A stretch of DNA of 64,000 nucleotides from Acanthosepion esculentum (GCA_964036315.1 OZ038492.1:39362853-39426852), one strand, 5' to 3'. Positions 22,553 to 34,551 are shown, counted from the stretch's first letter. Notes: generated from the sequence alone by a model not told the origin. Program-made: numbers and translations.

Positions 22553-23260
22553 CATTTCATTAAAAACGACTGAGAAGTTGTTTTTATTTAGTTTTTTATA
22601 CAATTTCTCATGCGATCTATTAATGTTGTTCTTTTCGGATGATAAACTACATAAAAACTGTCCGAATGTTCGTTTTATCCGAGCGCTTTCGGCTATACAT
22701 TTAGCCATTTTCAAGGATTATATATTAACTCTTAGAATTAGAAATAGTTTGGTATATGTATGTTTTATAAAATGTTTCATTTTTTGTTTCAAAACACGGT
22801 CAAGATATTATATCCACGTTCAAGGTTAATATTATTAAGTGTTGGTTTGTTTGTTTTTATTAATAAGGTTTCCATTATTTTTATACTTTTTTTACATGTG
22901 GATGATGCTATTATATTAGTGTTGTCGACAAGTATGTTCCGAATAGTGTCCGGTAGGTCTCCATGAATATTTAAATGTGATCTAATTGAGCTATTGTCAG
23001 AAAGGTGTAGAGTTAGTCTGCGTGTTAAACATGAAACATTTTATAAAACATACAAATAATAAACTATTTCTAATTCTAACAGTTAAAATATAATCCTTGA
23101 AAATGGCTAAATGTATAGCCGAATGCGCTCTGATAAAAAGAACATTCGGAAACTTTTTATATAATTTATCATCCGAAAAGAAAAACATTATTAGATCGCA
23201 TGAGAAATTGTATAAAAAACTAAATGAAAGCACCTTGTTAGTCGTTGTTAATGAGATGTG
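22553..23260. repeat. Inverted pair of a dispersed repeat
   Basis: 22553-22790 and 23025-23260 are inverted copies with roughly 90% visible identity. They share CTTGAAAATGGCTAAATG, then TATAGCCGAA(T/A)GCGCTC and ATCCGAAAAGAA, with about 235 bp between them. Each carries a TTGAAAATGGCTA / TAGCCGAAA stem resembling a degraded hammerhead core. No coding sequence is convincing. Confidence 0.65.
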
Positions 23261-23286
23261 CATGAAAGAAGGATTGCTGCCTAAAT

Positions 23287-23586
<300 letters not shown>

Positions 23587-23589
23587 CTC

Positions 23590-24225
23590 AAGTATAATGA
23601 CGCGAAAAACAATTTTAAGAAATAAGAAATCCCTTTCGGGTCAATGCACTTAAGCCAACACTTAATTAATCATTTGATCATACATTATACATTGAGAATT
23701 TCGGATTACAAGACAGCAAATTAATGTTTCATTGTAAGGACTTATTGATGAGGCACTTGTCAAGCGAAAGTAATCTAATACAATTACCGACTCCTCCCCC
23801 AATAGGATGCTTTGAAGGAGACAAAAACAACAATATATTAGGCCAACTACGTTTCTTTTATGACTAAGTGACTGGATTTTCTACGTATCGGCTTATATAT
23901 TATGTTTACGATTCAATTTCAAGTAATACCATCGCTTGACTTATCCTCAAATATGAGCAGCGTGTTATGAGTCCCATTGTCAGAGAGTGAAAGTTCATAC
24001 CACTCGGGAAAGCATCCATGTTTATTATTATCATCATCACTATTGTTTGTAGCTTCTTAGTCATGCTAGCGTCTTACATTCACTTGCACAGATGTGGCAC
24101 AGTTGGGCGCCTATAGAAGTAGGTATGGGAATACTATTTTGTTCAACTTTCATATGAAATTTCACTACAACGACAGAGGCATAATCTACTACACATTCGT
24201 TTGTAGCGTTTGATATTGTATTTGG
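23590..24225. other. No gene seen
   Basis: Nothing recognised. Confidence 0.4.
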
Positions 24226-24386
24226 CATCGTTGTTTTCTGAGGCCTATCTTAATTGCATATACGGGACCACACTTTCACATCGTTGTTTTCAGAGGCCTA
24301 TCTTAACTGCATAGACGCGACCACAGTTTCACATCGTTGTTTTTCAGAGGGCTATCATAATTACATAGACACGATAACACTTTCAC
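24226..24386. repeat. 53-bp tandem repeat, 3 copies
   Basis: CATCGTTGTTTTC starts at 24226, 24279 and 24332, giving a 53-bp period. Each unit continues AGAGGCCTATCTTAA, TGCATA and CACTTTCA. Confidence 0.85.
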
Positions 24387-24415
24387 ACAAATGCGCACAC
24401 GCGCCATATATACAC

Positions 24416-25752
24416 AAAGTGTATGAAAAATACTTTTACACACTTTGGGGTCGGGTTCCTGAAACTCCAAAAGTCAAGGTAAAATGTCCATATAAACATA
24501 TTTCAATAAGGCCATCGTTGTGCCTCAAAACAGTAACTCACAACAAATGTTCAAATTTTCCCCCGCTTGCTTCTACAGATGCTTGCACTTGTCTGATCAT
24601 TGATTTGTGTACCCTTCCAAATACTCACCCACTGCTTCATAAACCGATTGTTTTAGGTGGCCACACGGATACATATCCAAAGATGTGAGGTCGGGGAAAC
24701 GTGCAGGCAATGGAACAATCCCTGCCTTACGTATCCATCTTTCATGGTAGATGTCAGTCAGTACATCGCGAACAATTTCAATAAATGTGCTGCAGCCCTA
24801 TCATTAATGAAACATATGCATCTTCCTATTAGCAGGGGTACATCCTCTAACCTGTCTGGAAGTGTGTTTGAAATAAAGTCCTTGTAGACCGCTCCTGTAC
24901 GACGTGCTGGGAGAACATATAGACATACCAGTCACCTACAATTACAGGCAACACATTAATCGCAAACTGATGCTGCTGTCTAGCCTGTATTGTACCATGA
25001 TCCACCCATAAGTTTTGGTTGTGTAAATTGCTTATTCCATCTCTTTCAAATGTTGCTTCATCCGTAAACAAGTCTGAAGAGACAATCAACGGATCAGTAG
25101 TTTGTGCAATAAACCATTGGCAAAAGTTCTCCCGTGGATCAGAGGGCGAAAGATCCTGCACACGTTGCAAATGATACGGATACAGAAGCTTTTCTTGACG
25201 TAACTTCCATGCGGTACTATGAGATGTACAACATGCGAGGGCCACTTGACATAGACTGATATGCGGATCGTCCCCGCCAGCCTATAGAATCTGTTCTTCT
25301 TGGTCGGGCGTATGAACAGATCTCGGTTTTCCTCGATTCATAATTTGTCGTGCGACAGATCCTGTCTCAGCAACACGACGAGAAACAGCAGAAAATGTTG
25401 GATGACTCGACTGCCTTCGTTCTAGAAACGCAATCTGATACAGCCGTGCAGTCTCACGTCCATTATCCTTCCTGCGGCCGTCTATAAAATTCATATCTGC
25501 CTGCTCACGATATGAATATCCTGCCATTGTTAAACGGCGCACTTCTCCGTTAACTCACTACTACACACATTACACGTTGAAGGCAGGCTAGCGACAAATG
25601 TACACTAATGACAGATGTAACACAAAGCCATCTACCGTAAACTTCCTTTAAACTTAATAACTCAAAAACGAAGGTTTTGTGGAGATATGTTTATATGGAC
25701 TTTAGTCCTTGTTTTGGTGTGAGGAACCCGTCCCTATTTTTGATACACCCTA
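24416..25752 (-). mobile_element. Tc1/mariner-like transposon, nearly full length
   Basis: The ends are inverted copies: reading inward, both have GTGTAT(C/G)AAAAATA, then GGG(A/T)CGGGTTCCT, then TCCATATAAACATAT. Length is about 1.34 kb, normal for the superfamily. A TA target duplication is not clear because the right end abuts (TA)n. It contains one transposase pseudogene on the minus strand. Confidence 0.75.
24520..25545 (-). pseudogene. Tc1/mariner-like transposase
   Basis: The N-terminus reads MRRLTMAGYSYREQADMNF, a helix-turn-helix region with FSAVSRRVAETGSV, and GKPRSVHTP (GRPR-like box). An in-frame TAG at 25282 interrupts it, then the same frame continues LLYPYHLQRVQDLSPSD and FTDEATFERDGISNLH (first catalytic Asp) and QFAINVLPVIVGDWYVY. 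After frameshifts come NDRAAAH (normally HDGAPAH, second Asp) and RFPDLTSLDMYP (third Asp), ending near ICRSKRGKFEHLL. It catalysed cut-and-paste transposition in its intact form. Its N-terminus resembles transposases often annotated with a DUF4817 domain, from memory. At least one stop and two frameshifts make this copy inactive, but the catalytic aspartates are readable, so decay is moderate. Confidence 0.8.
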
Positions 25753-25763
25753 TATATATATAT

Positions 25764-25857
25764 TGAAATGGACAAAGACCGACAATTATTTGAAGCCTTT
25801 TTTTATGTTTATACATAATTTGTGTTTATACATAATAATTGTCGGTCTTTCATTTCA
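25764..25857. repeat. Short palindromic repeat
   Basis: TGAAATGGACAAAGACCGAC and AATTATT (25764-25790) pair with 25834-25857, with a three-base bulge and a 43-nt loop. It could be a tiny MITE; it abuts the transposon end. Confidence 0.6.
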
Positions 25858-25975
25858 TAATGTATGACGTCATTTGTTTACATTTGGATACGCATCGAGC
25901 AGATATGAATGTATGTGAGAAAATCATGGAAAATTGTAGTTTAAAAACAGTAAAAACAGACTTTCTAACCGAAAC

Positions 25976-26176
25976 GCTCCTCTGTGGCGAAATCGGTAAA
26001 AGCAAGTCAGGCTATATGACGGTTCTGTACAGGATACGGGTTCGATTCCTGTCGGAGGAAGCATATTTTCTATGACGATTCTCGGACATTCAGGCCGGTA
26101 AATGTTGTTAATATTATAAGCAGAGCATTCACTTAAATATTTGCATCTATAAAAAAGAATGTATAAGCATAAAAAT
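25976..26176 (+). mobile_element. tRNA-derived SINE, second family, copy 1
   Basis: The head reads as a tRNA: 5' GCTCCTC can pair with GAGGAAGC at the end, an A box lies in TGTGGCGAAATCGG, a T arm is GGGTTCGATTCC, and total head length is about 85 nt. The tail CATTCAGGCCGGTAAATGTTG leads to an A-rich end. A second copy lies at 39229-39440 with the same head and tail, so this is a mobile repeat, not a tRNA gene. Confidence 0.75.
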
Positions 26177-26179
26177 GAC

Positions 26180-26655
26180 AATATATATATATATGTATGT
26201 ATATAATTCTAAAACTTATGTGTGTGTTCCCCGGATTCAAATCAAACAATGCATAATATCACAGCCATTGTAGGAGGATATTGTACTTTTTTGCATTAGC
26301 GGATTGCAGTACCAAATTTCATTAAAATTTGAAAAGGGATTCTTAAGCTAGTCCCGTTTTTCTGTTTTTACGGCATTTCAATAGAAAATATAGTATTTGT
26401 TTTCTTTTTCATACTCAATTTTTGGTCTGATCTGCCTCTTGTAAAGACAGCGTATGGCAGGTAGGATAAGCTACTTACTACTGATGTTCACGGAATCGCC
26501 TATTTTTTCTAACATCATCAGAGATGAATCACATATTTCTGATTTCCGCTTGAGATCTTTGGGTCAGCTCGGTGATTGCCGAAAATTACTTGTTTGGCTT
26601 TCCCTGAGTTTAGAGTGACGTTCATAATAGTTTTGCCTTGCTTTTCGTGATATGA
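26180..26655. other. No gene seen
   Basis: Nothing recognised. Confidence 0.4.
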
Positions 26656-26659
26656 CTAA

Positions 26660-26714
<55 letters not shown>
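26660..26714. repeat. (AAT)n microsatellite
   Basis: Pure AAT/TAA triplets immediately before the LINE fragment. Confidence 0.95.
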
Positions 26715-26715
<1 letters not shown>

Positions 26716-27240
26716 GAGTGGGCCAATATCTGCACTGGAAAATTTGCAACTCCTATGGGAAGGGAACTGAAAGAAACTGTTACGAACACCACCCAGACTC
26801 GGTTACGGAGATAGTACCTGTTACAATTCTATGGGACTACACAATACACACTGACAGAGCAATCAAAGCCAACCGCCCAGACATTGTTATTAAAGACCAC
26901 AAACAAAATAAGTGCCTCCTTTTTGATATGGCAGTCCCTGCAGACTGCAATGTATCTTTGAAGATATTCGAAAAACTGTCAAAATACAAGGACCTTGAAA
27001 TAGAATTCTCAAAAATGTGGCACATGGGAACATCAACAATTCCTGTTGTAGTTGGAGCCCTTGGACTATTTGGAAAAGATTCCAGTAGGTTGATTGAAGG
27101 GATCCCCGGAAGTCCATGCCTCAAAAAGATACAAAAAATTGTTCTGACAAGTACAGCCCACACTTTACGAAGGGCTTTATCTATGTAATTATTTTTATTT
27201 TTTTGCAGTGGAAAGTGTCATGATGCCATTTCTAACCTTA
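26715..27240 (+). pseudogene. R2/R4-type LINE, endonuclease domain (C-terminal end)
   Basis: An open frame ends at 27188. It contains HWKICNSYGKG (zinc-knuckle-like), CYEHHPDSVTE, TILWDYTIHTDRAIKANRPD, IVIKDHKQNKCLLFDMAVPA (PD...D pattern of a restriction-like nuclease), KYKDLEIEFSKMWHMG, IPVVVGALGLF and LTSTAHTLRRALSM at the stop. The order fits the C-terminal restriction-like endonuclease of R2/R4-type non-LTR elements. This frame has no stop over about 155 codons, so it is the youngest-looking protein fragment here. It is 5' truncated inside an (AAT)n array, and its short 3' UTR runs into another (AAT)n array, recalling Dong/R4 elements that target TAA repeats. Clade is from memory. Confidence 0.7.
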
Positions 27241-27250
27241 GGTATAATAC

Positions 27251-27284
<34 letters not shown>

Positions 27285-27307
27285 TATAATGATAATAATA
27301 AATTATG

Positions 27308-27359
<52 letters not shown>

Positions 27360-27470
27360 TAATAATAATAATGATGATAATAATAATGATAATAATGATA
27401 ATAATAATAATAATAATAATGATAATAATGATAATAATAATAATAATGATAATACTACTACTACTACTCC
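27241..27470. repeat. (AAT)n with GATAAT interruptions
   Basis: About 220 bp of AAT triplets with regular GAT interruptions and a short ACT run at the end. Poly-Ile and poly-Asn frames are artefacts. Confidence 0.95.
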
Positions 27471-27544
27471 TACTACTTACACTGAACAATGTGCTAACAC
27501 TTTAGTAATGATGTCAATAACACTCGTATGAACATCGCAGTTAC

Positions 27545-27855
27545 ACAAAATAGAAGACATCAAAATGTTATGGGATTACACCATCTTTACGCGCAGGAAG
27601 TTTGAATCAAATTGGCCGGATGTAATTGTCAAAAGTCGAAAAGCAAAACCTTGCCTACTAATTGACATGGCTTGCGGAGAACAAATGAATTTTAAAAACT
27701 ATCGAACTATAAAGAACTGGAAATCGAAACTGTGAAGATTGTAAACAAAAACATTATCAGTCATAGTAGGTTCGCTTGTAATGATAAAAAAGGAACACAA
27801 CAAAACATTGCAAAGTACAGCTCACACATAAGAAGAAATTTGTCCATGTAACGCT
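27545..27855 (+). pseudogene. Second R2/R4-type endonuclease fragment, degraded
   Basis: Reads IKMLWDYTIFTRRKFESNWP, DVIVKSRKAKPCLLIDMACG, a frameshift, LSVIVGSLVMIKK and LQSTAHT. It aligns block for block with the 26715 copy but is strongly diverged. Its 5' side lies just after the (AAT)n array, the same placement as the first copy. Confidence 0.65.
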
Positions 27856-28020
27856 AGTGATGTTATAGGAGTTAAAGAAAATCATGAATGTAGCCATAAC
27901 AACACATCACTACATGTCTTTGGTCTTCCCGCAGACTTGGTAGCAAAAATTGAAATTTAATGATGACAATGTCAACAATGATAATTATCTGTCTATATTT
28001 TTGAGATGAGGTACTATGTA

Positions 28021-28325
28021 CAGTATTTACATTAGTCGGACTATTGTCCTCATCTTTGTCGCCATATTTGTCACAACGTTTCGGTCGTTGTACGCTCCGG
28101 CCTTCTTCAGGTGGTTGGAATTTCGAACCGAACCCTTGATAACTGATAACTGACATCCATCAAACATGGCTCGTGGAACTAGAACAGTCTACCCCAGTGA
28201 TCGAAATAAAGGGTTCGGTTCGAAATTCCAACCACCTGAAGAAGGCCGGAGCCTACAACGGCCGAAACGTTGTGACAAATATGGCGACAAAGATGAGGAC
28301 AATAGTCCGACTAATGTAAATACTG
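28021..28325. repeat. Near-perfect inverted repeat, 117-bp arms
   Basis: Left arm 28021-28137 and right arm 28209-28325 are inverted copies with very few mismatches, around a 71-bp loop. The arms contain CTGAAGAAGGCCGGAGC and CGGCCGAAACGTTGTGAC. The loop and one arm recur at about 45000-45240, and an arm fragment recurs near 48725-48760, so it is a dispersed family. The CTGANGA / stem / GAAA layout recalls a hammerhead, but an extra A precedes stem II and the cleavage triplet is wrong. Confidence 0.75.
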
Positions 28326-28399
28326 CAATGATAATTATAATGTGCATTTCCTATCAATATTTTCACGGTCACAGTTCTGATCATTTTTCTGCTTGGGTA

Positions 28400-28750
28400 T
28401 TTCGACTTTTACGAATTTAAGCGCAGTACTAGATTGGCAACTAGGTCTCATCATTTTACAGTTGAAATTGCTGTATGTAAACATAAATGTCATGTTGACT
28501 GTTTCTTCTCTCGCACTTCTCGCTTGTCGAAGTCTTTCGGTTTCTTGCTTTCATGACAACTTTGATTTCCAAATAGTTAAATGAAATATCCACCGTCATT
28601 TCCTGTTTCCTTAATTTACTGTTCTTTTATTGTCCTTTTTACTTAATAATGATTTTTCTCACACTCGCTCTCAGTAAGCCCTTGCGTCTTAGTGTTTTTA
28701 TCATGTGTGTGGGGTGAGTGGGGTGGTGGGGGTTTAATGATTAAAAACAA
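28400..28750 (+). pseudogene. LINE tail fragment (family of 16.8 kb)
   Basis: Contains GAATTTAAGCGCAGTACTAG, ATTTTACAGTTGAAATTGC, TTCTTCTCTCGCACTTCTCG and the 3' tail ending GTGGGGTGAGTGGGG. It corresponds to the last part of the LINE after the LHEFKRPTRLA block. Non-functional. Confidence 0.65.
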
Positions 28751-29400
28751 AAGGTTAACGCAAGTTCGATTGAGTCCATACCACAATTAATTCTAGGATC
28801 ATAAAAACAGTCAATATTTGTTATTGGATGTTGCATCTTGTGCCAAGCCATAAATTATCTAAGATCTGTATCCATTTCCTTTGTTTGACTTATTATTATT
28901 ATTATTAGTAGTAGTAGTAGTAGTAGTAGTACAATTATTATTAGTAGTAGTGTTTGTATTAGTATTATTAATATTAGTAGTAATATTGTTATAGTTGTTG
29001 TCATTAATCTGTTTATATTTACTGAGGCTTTGTGCTTATGTAGCCGTAGAATATATACGAGGTCAATCACGATATTAAATTTGTTTTTCCAAGTCAATTA
29101 GTTTCTAACAATCAATCATTACCTTTTCCCCTGTTGGCTATCATGAAAATTCAAATGGTCATCATTTACTTTCTCATACAGCACTCTATAAACGATTTAT
29201 TTGAGTAGGAAAGAAAATGGGGCCTCTAATCTATTCTAATCAATCTGCTATTTTGATATTTGGAAAAGTGGCCATTGTTGCCAGTACTTGTCCTCATTGA
29301 ACTTCGGTTTAGGCTGGCGCCAAACAAAACGCGAACAATATTTTTGCTTTATTCAAACGGATCCCCACCTGAACACTGACTGTTAATTCAATTTGTTTTT
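28750..29400. other. No gene seen; (TTA)/(GTA) triplets
   Basis: Contains a degenerate ATT/AGT triplet array at about 28888-28990. The remainder is unrecognised. Confidence 0.4.
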
Positions 29401-29405
29401 TCTAA

Positions 29406-29775
29406 GCGGGTGCAAACATACGGGTGAAATATTAGAACTATGAGGAGGTGCTGAAAATTTTCTTTCCGTCATATTTTCAAAAACCTGACCAAATATAAGA
29501 TTGATTGATTCGTTTTGTAATTTATTTAGAACCAGAAAATATTTTCCGATTGTAAGAATTTTTATTCGGATATAATAACGCTAATTTTTTTTCTTCGATG
29601 CGGGTGCAGTCATACGGCTGAATTATTATAACTATGAGGAGGTGCTGAAAAGTTTATTTCCGTTATATTTTCGAAAACTTGACCAAATATAAGATTGATT
29701 GATTCGTTTGCAGTTTATTTTGAAGGAGAAAATATTTTCAGATTGCAATAATTTTTATTCGTATATAATAATGTT
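29406..29775. repeat. Tandem duplication, 194-bp spacing
   Basis: GCGGGTGCAAACATACGG at 29406 and GCGGGTGCAGTCATACGG at 29600 begin two related units, both continuing ACTATGAGGAGGTGCTGAAA, GACCAAATATAAGATTG and GAAAATATTTTC. The unit end resembles the tail of the 5S-derived repeat that follows. Confidence 0.75.
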
Positions 29776-29799
29776 AGAAGTCCTACTAATTAACCAATA

Positions 29800-30060
29800 G
29801 CTTGGGTGGAAGAGGTGAATACATACTTTTTTATTAAGGGTATTAGCGCGTAGGTGAGTGTAATGAACCTAACTTGAATTGGAACTCGGCTCACCGATGT
29901 CCAATTCCAAGCCGTTAACTATTACACCAGCCGCACATCCAAACTTACAGCAACTGGGTTTACCCATTTAGGTACTGACCATGCTCGATGTTGTTTATCT
30001 TCAGTAATAGTACAGGAACCAGTTTTTCAGCACGATATGACCGTAAGCCCGACTAAATGT
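29800..30060 (-). mobile_element. 5S rRNA-derived SINE-like repeat
   Basis: The minus-strand head near 30010-29955 reads CATCGAGCATGGTCAGTACC and TAAATGGGTAAACCCAG, matching 5S boxes A and C loosely. The body contains GGCTGGTGTAATAG and GGTGAGCCGAGTTCC, and the tail CATTACACTCACCTACGCGC then TAATACCCTTAAT. The copy is degenerate, but its body matches the better copy at 40790-41095. Confidence 0.6.
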
Positions 30061-31823
30061 GAGATATCTCGACTTAAATTGGTTTATTTGAACGGTCGTT
30101 CGAATCTTGACAATAATTCAATATTTAAAATCATATCAAAATTATTAGAATGTATGCATTTATTGTTTGAAATTGATATGTTCGAAATCACCACGTATTG
30201 ATTCTTATACAAGAAATATTTATCTGTATTTCCAACAAATGTATAGTATTTGACGACATAAAGATTTCACTAAAAATATCTTTTAAAATCCCCCTGCGTC
30301 TTATATGCCATAGATAGGTTTAAAATTCACGATAGTTGGTCGAAATTAACTACGTGGCTTAGAATTTAGAATAACTTTTATATACCTATTGTCATTATGT
30401 AAAAGGATATTATGCAGATTAAAAGTATTATCATTTATAATATTCATTACTAGCAGCATGGCCCGGCGTTGCCCGTGCTTGATTAAAAAATCGTATGACT
30501 CATGCAGCAATCGCTGTCACTTCTTAAAATATTTTGCCCTTCCTTGCCTTTAAAGGAGTGCCCTTTGCCGTGCAGATGTTGCTACATGCCTTACCTCTTG
30601 CCTATCTCACACTGCGAATTTTTTTTAAGCTCTATACTAAACATTAAATCTGTTACGAAAAAAGAACTAAACAAAATGAACACAAAACGATCAGCTTTAA
30701 AAAAGGACTCGTAACTGGAAAAACTGAATGAAAAAAGAATGTTAACAACAAATATTTTGTCGCACACAAACCAGTTCTGCGGAATCAGAATCAACGTTGA
30801 GTTTAAGCAAGCGAATGAGCCAACTGGAGTAAAGTTCCATGCAGATTTAATTTTTTCCCCACTTGTGACGAATGCAGCTATCGATTTTTATGTTGGCTCT
30901 CACGCTGGCCAATAGAATCTTCTTGCTTAGTCGTGTCAGCAAGCTATAGGCTTTCACTCTGGCCAGTAGAAAATGGCCGCAAACTACATTAAAACTGCCG
31001 TAGAAGCATGAAAAATCGATTATTTCCACTATTGATGGGAGTTGGGAAATGCAACGTCGTTCTTGGCCTTGCCGCTAACCTGAAGCATGTGCATGTAAAG
31101 TTAGGTATTAATTTCATCACGTTTAATATTAGTACTTTGTTTCACTAAAATTATATGCAATAAATTCAAATTATATATTTGTAAAATATATTTGTTTCAT
31201 TAACATTTTCTTGCGATAAGACCCGGTTGGATTGGTATGAATAGAATCAGAATTTTTATATCCTAATTATTCCACTAAGATGTTTACAAGATGCAGGTTG
31301 TACAGATCATATACAGGAAAATTTTTGACTGAATTTTAATGGTAACTGTACTGTTTTGCTCAATTGTAATAATTACTTGATTTTTATTTTGTCTTCTTAC
31401 CTTTGGATATAATAAAGTTTTTATAGGCTCGTGTTCGTTTTTTTCTTATTATTTTTTGTTTATTGTAATTCTGGCTTGTTTAACCAAAATAATACCGCAT
31501 AAATATAGCCTAGGCTGTACCATTTATTACTAATTACTAATTTTTCTTGATTTGACCTGTAGAAATTGGGGTGGAACTTATACACCAGTGCGTCTTATAT
31601 GCCGTCAAATAGGGTAATTCTATTGCTCCAGAAAATATTTAATAGGTATAAATACATTCTGATTTTATTTATCAAATTTATTTTCAAAATTACAATTGCA
31701 TATTACTCAATTATATGCAACGAATTGCCCCCACTTATCACGCAGCTCTACAATATATTTTGAGTAAAATTCGGCAGGTTTCCATATGAACATTTTTACC
31801 GAATTCATGAATCTGGTTTTCAT

Positions 31824-31857
<34 letters not shown>

Positions 31858-32140
31858 CGTGCGTGCGTGCGTGTGTGCGTGCGTGTGTGTGTGTCAATAA
31901 CTTGGACCGATTTTAATGTGAATTAATTTTAAGCGTCTAATGAGATTTTTTCTTTTGCGGACTTTTGGGCGATATTATTTTTCACACATAATTGCCATGA
32001 TTTAAATAACATGATCCAATAGAGAAATAATTAAATTTTCACTAATAACTCTGATTTATTTACTCCTGACTTCGATCCGTCTTAATGAAACTCCCTCATA
32101 TATAATCCGTCTTAATGAGACAACATTTATACATGCATAC

Positions 32141-32150
<10 letters not shown>
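30061..32150. other. No gene seen
   Basis: Long AT-rich stretch without a convincing frame. TGCGTCTTATATGCC occurs at about 30296 and again at 31591, so an unclassified repeat end may be present. GGCCCGGCGTTGCCCGTGC at about 30461 is an unusually GC-rich word of the sort found at repeat ends. AT/GT microsatellite at 31825-31893. Confidence 0.4.

Positions 32151-32153
<3 letters not shown>

Positions 32154-32201
<48 letters not shown>
32154..32201. repeat. (AT)n microsatellite
   Basis: Pure AT run after CATACATACA. Confidence 0.95.
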
Positions 32202-33457
<1,256 letters not shown>

Positions 33458-33787
33458 CGTTAATGGAGTATGTCTATTTCTAAGACATTAGTAGAATATA
33501 TCTGGTTGGGTGTGGGAAATCATAGTGGATGGCCGGTCAGTCCAGCTGGATAGAGAGAGAGAGCCATGGTTTCAAATAACAGACACAAAACGTGTATTGT
33601 CATCATCCATCATCTTTCACTTTCTTTTGGCTAATTTGCTTTGCGTGAATGCGCCTGATTTCTTCACCGAGCGTTGTTCGCCCATAAATATGTTCCCTCC
33701 ATTTTAATCGGTTTGTAGCGCCAATCTCCCAATCCTTATTGATTTGAAAAAGTGATTTTGTGGCTTTTGTTTTGTTCTGTTTGATTT

Positions 33788-33789
<2 letters not shown>

Positions 33790-33845
<56 letters not shown>
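33790..33845. repeat. (CA)n microsatellite
   Basis: Pure CA of about 55 bp, adjoining the hammerhead dimer. Confidence 0.95.
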
Positions 33846-33851
<6 letters not shown>

Positions 33852-33964
33852 TGTGTGTTTATCTAAATCCAAAAAAAAATAAATACGCTAAAATTCACCT
33901 TCATCCCTGCCGTGCGCTGACGCCAATTCAGTCGGGTTTCGATCCTAGCTAGAGGCAACCGGAC

Positions 33965-34018
33965 GTCTAGCCACACTGATGAGCTGTGATACGGCGAAAC
34001 AGTCTGTCTGTGGAAGAC
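33965..34018 (+). ncRNA. Type I hammerhead ribozyme, complete core
   Basis: All conserved parts are present: CTGATGA (33976-33982), stem II GCTG-TGATA-CGGC (33983-33995, one G-U pair), GAAA (33996-33999), short stem III (C34000-G34006, A34001-T34005, loop GTC, closed by A33999-T34007), and the GTC triplet with cleavage after C34008. Stem I is CCACA (33971-33975) with TGTGG (34009-34013) plus GTCT (33965-33968) with AGAC (34015-34018), around a small internal loop. Very short stem III is typical of type I hammerheads in animal retroelements. Activity is predicted, not shown. Confidence 0.8.
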
Positions 34019-34268
34019 AATAATATTGGGTCCTGAAAAATTAATTTCGGTTGAGCGTGGGTTTGTAAACAGTGACTATTAAAACTAATACAATATAGCA
34101 AGACTCTTCGGCAGAATTGAGTCACTGTCAGTCACTGTGTGTTTATCTAAATCTAAAAAAAATAAATACGCTAAAATTCACCTTTATCCCTGCCGTGCGG
34201 CGACGTGGTAGAATTTCCGACTGACGCCAATTCAGTCGGGTTTCGATTCTCGCTAGAGGCAACCAGAC

Positions 34269-34324
34269 GTCTAGCAACACTGATGAGCTGTGATACAGCG
34301 AAACCGTCTGTCTGTGGATGACAA
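34269..34324 (+). ncRNA. Type I hammerhead ribozyme, second copy
   Basis: CTGATGA (34280-34286), stem II GCTG-TGATA-CAGC (34287-34299, perfect), GAAA (34300-34303) and the GTC triplet ending at 34312. Stem III keeps C-G but has a C/T mismatch in its second pair (34305/34309). Stem I CAACA (34275-34279) with TGTGG (34313-34317) has one A/G mismatch. Compared with copy 1, stem II is better and stems I and III weaker, so activity may be reduced. Confidence 0.75.
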
Positions 34325-34327
34325 CAA

Positions 34328-34328
34328 T

Positions 34329-34403
<75 letters not shown>
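34328..34403. repeat. (AT)n(GT)n microsatellite
   Basis: Follows the second hammerhead directly. Confidence 0.95.
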
Positions 34404-34406
<3 letters not shown>

Positions 34407-34551
34407 CATGTAAGAGATTAGCTCTGAGAAGCTACTATGATTAGCCACGATAACAGATGATTGTGGTATGAGTGTAGAGATTGGACCTTCTCGCCAATAG
34501 CGCATTTCTATGTTGATGTAAATGGTTGGATCAAATCAGATTCTTTCAAAA

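Larger units (their letters stand above)
33851..34326 (+). mobile_element. Retrozyme-like tandem dimer with two hammerhead ribozymes (locus 2)
   Basis: A unit starting CTGTGTGTTTATCTAAATC at 33851 is repeated from 34135 (284 bp later). Each unit continues through ACGCTAAAATTCACCTT, CCCTGCCGTGCG, GACGCCAATTCAGTCGGG, TTTCGAT(C/T)C and AGAGGCAACC into a hammerhead. Copy 1 lacks about 20 nt (GACGTGGTAGAATTTCCG) present in copy 2. Predicted cleavage sites fall after 34008 and after 34312, 304 nt apart. The sequence between the hammerheads is homologous to the unit at 12578-12880. GGTTTCGAT(C/T)C resembles a polymerase III B box, so a tRNA-derived origin is possible. There is no coding sequence. 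Confidence 0.75.

Noticed and set aside
25976..26062. Possible functional tRNA gene
   Set aside because: The head folds approximately like a tRNA, but a second copy with the same 3' tail and A-rich end lies at 39.2 kb, so it is a SINE. The acceptor stem also has a bulge.
28235..28290. Functional hammerhead in the 28-kb inverted repeat
   Set aside because: CTGAAGA and GAAA fit, but an extra A precedes stem II, the base at the cleavage position is G, and stem I does not form well.
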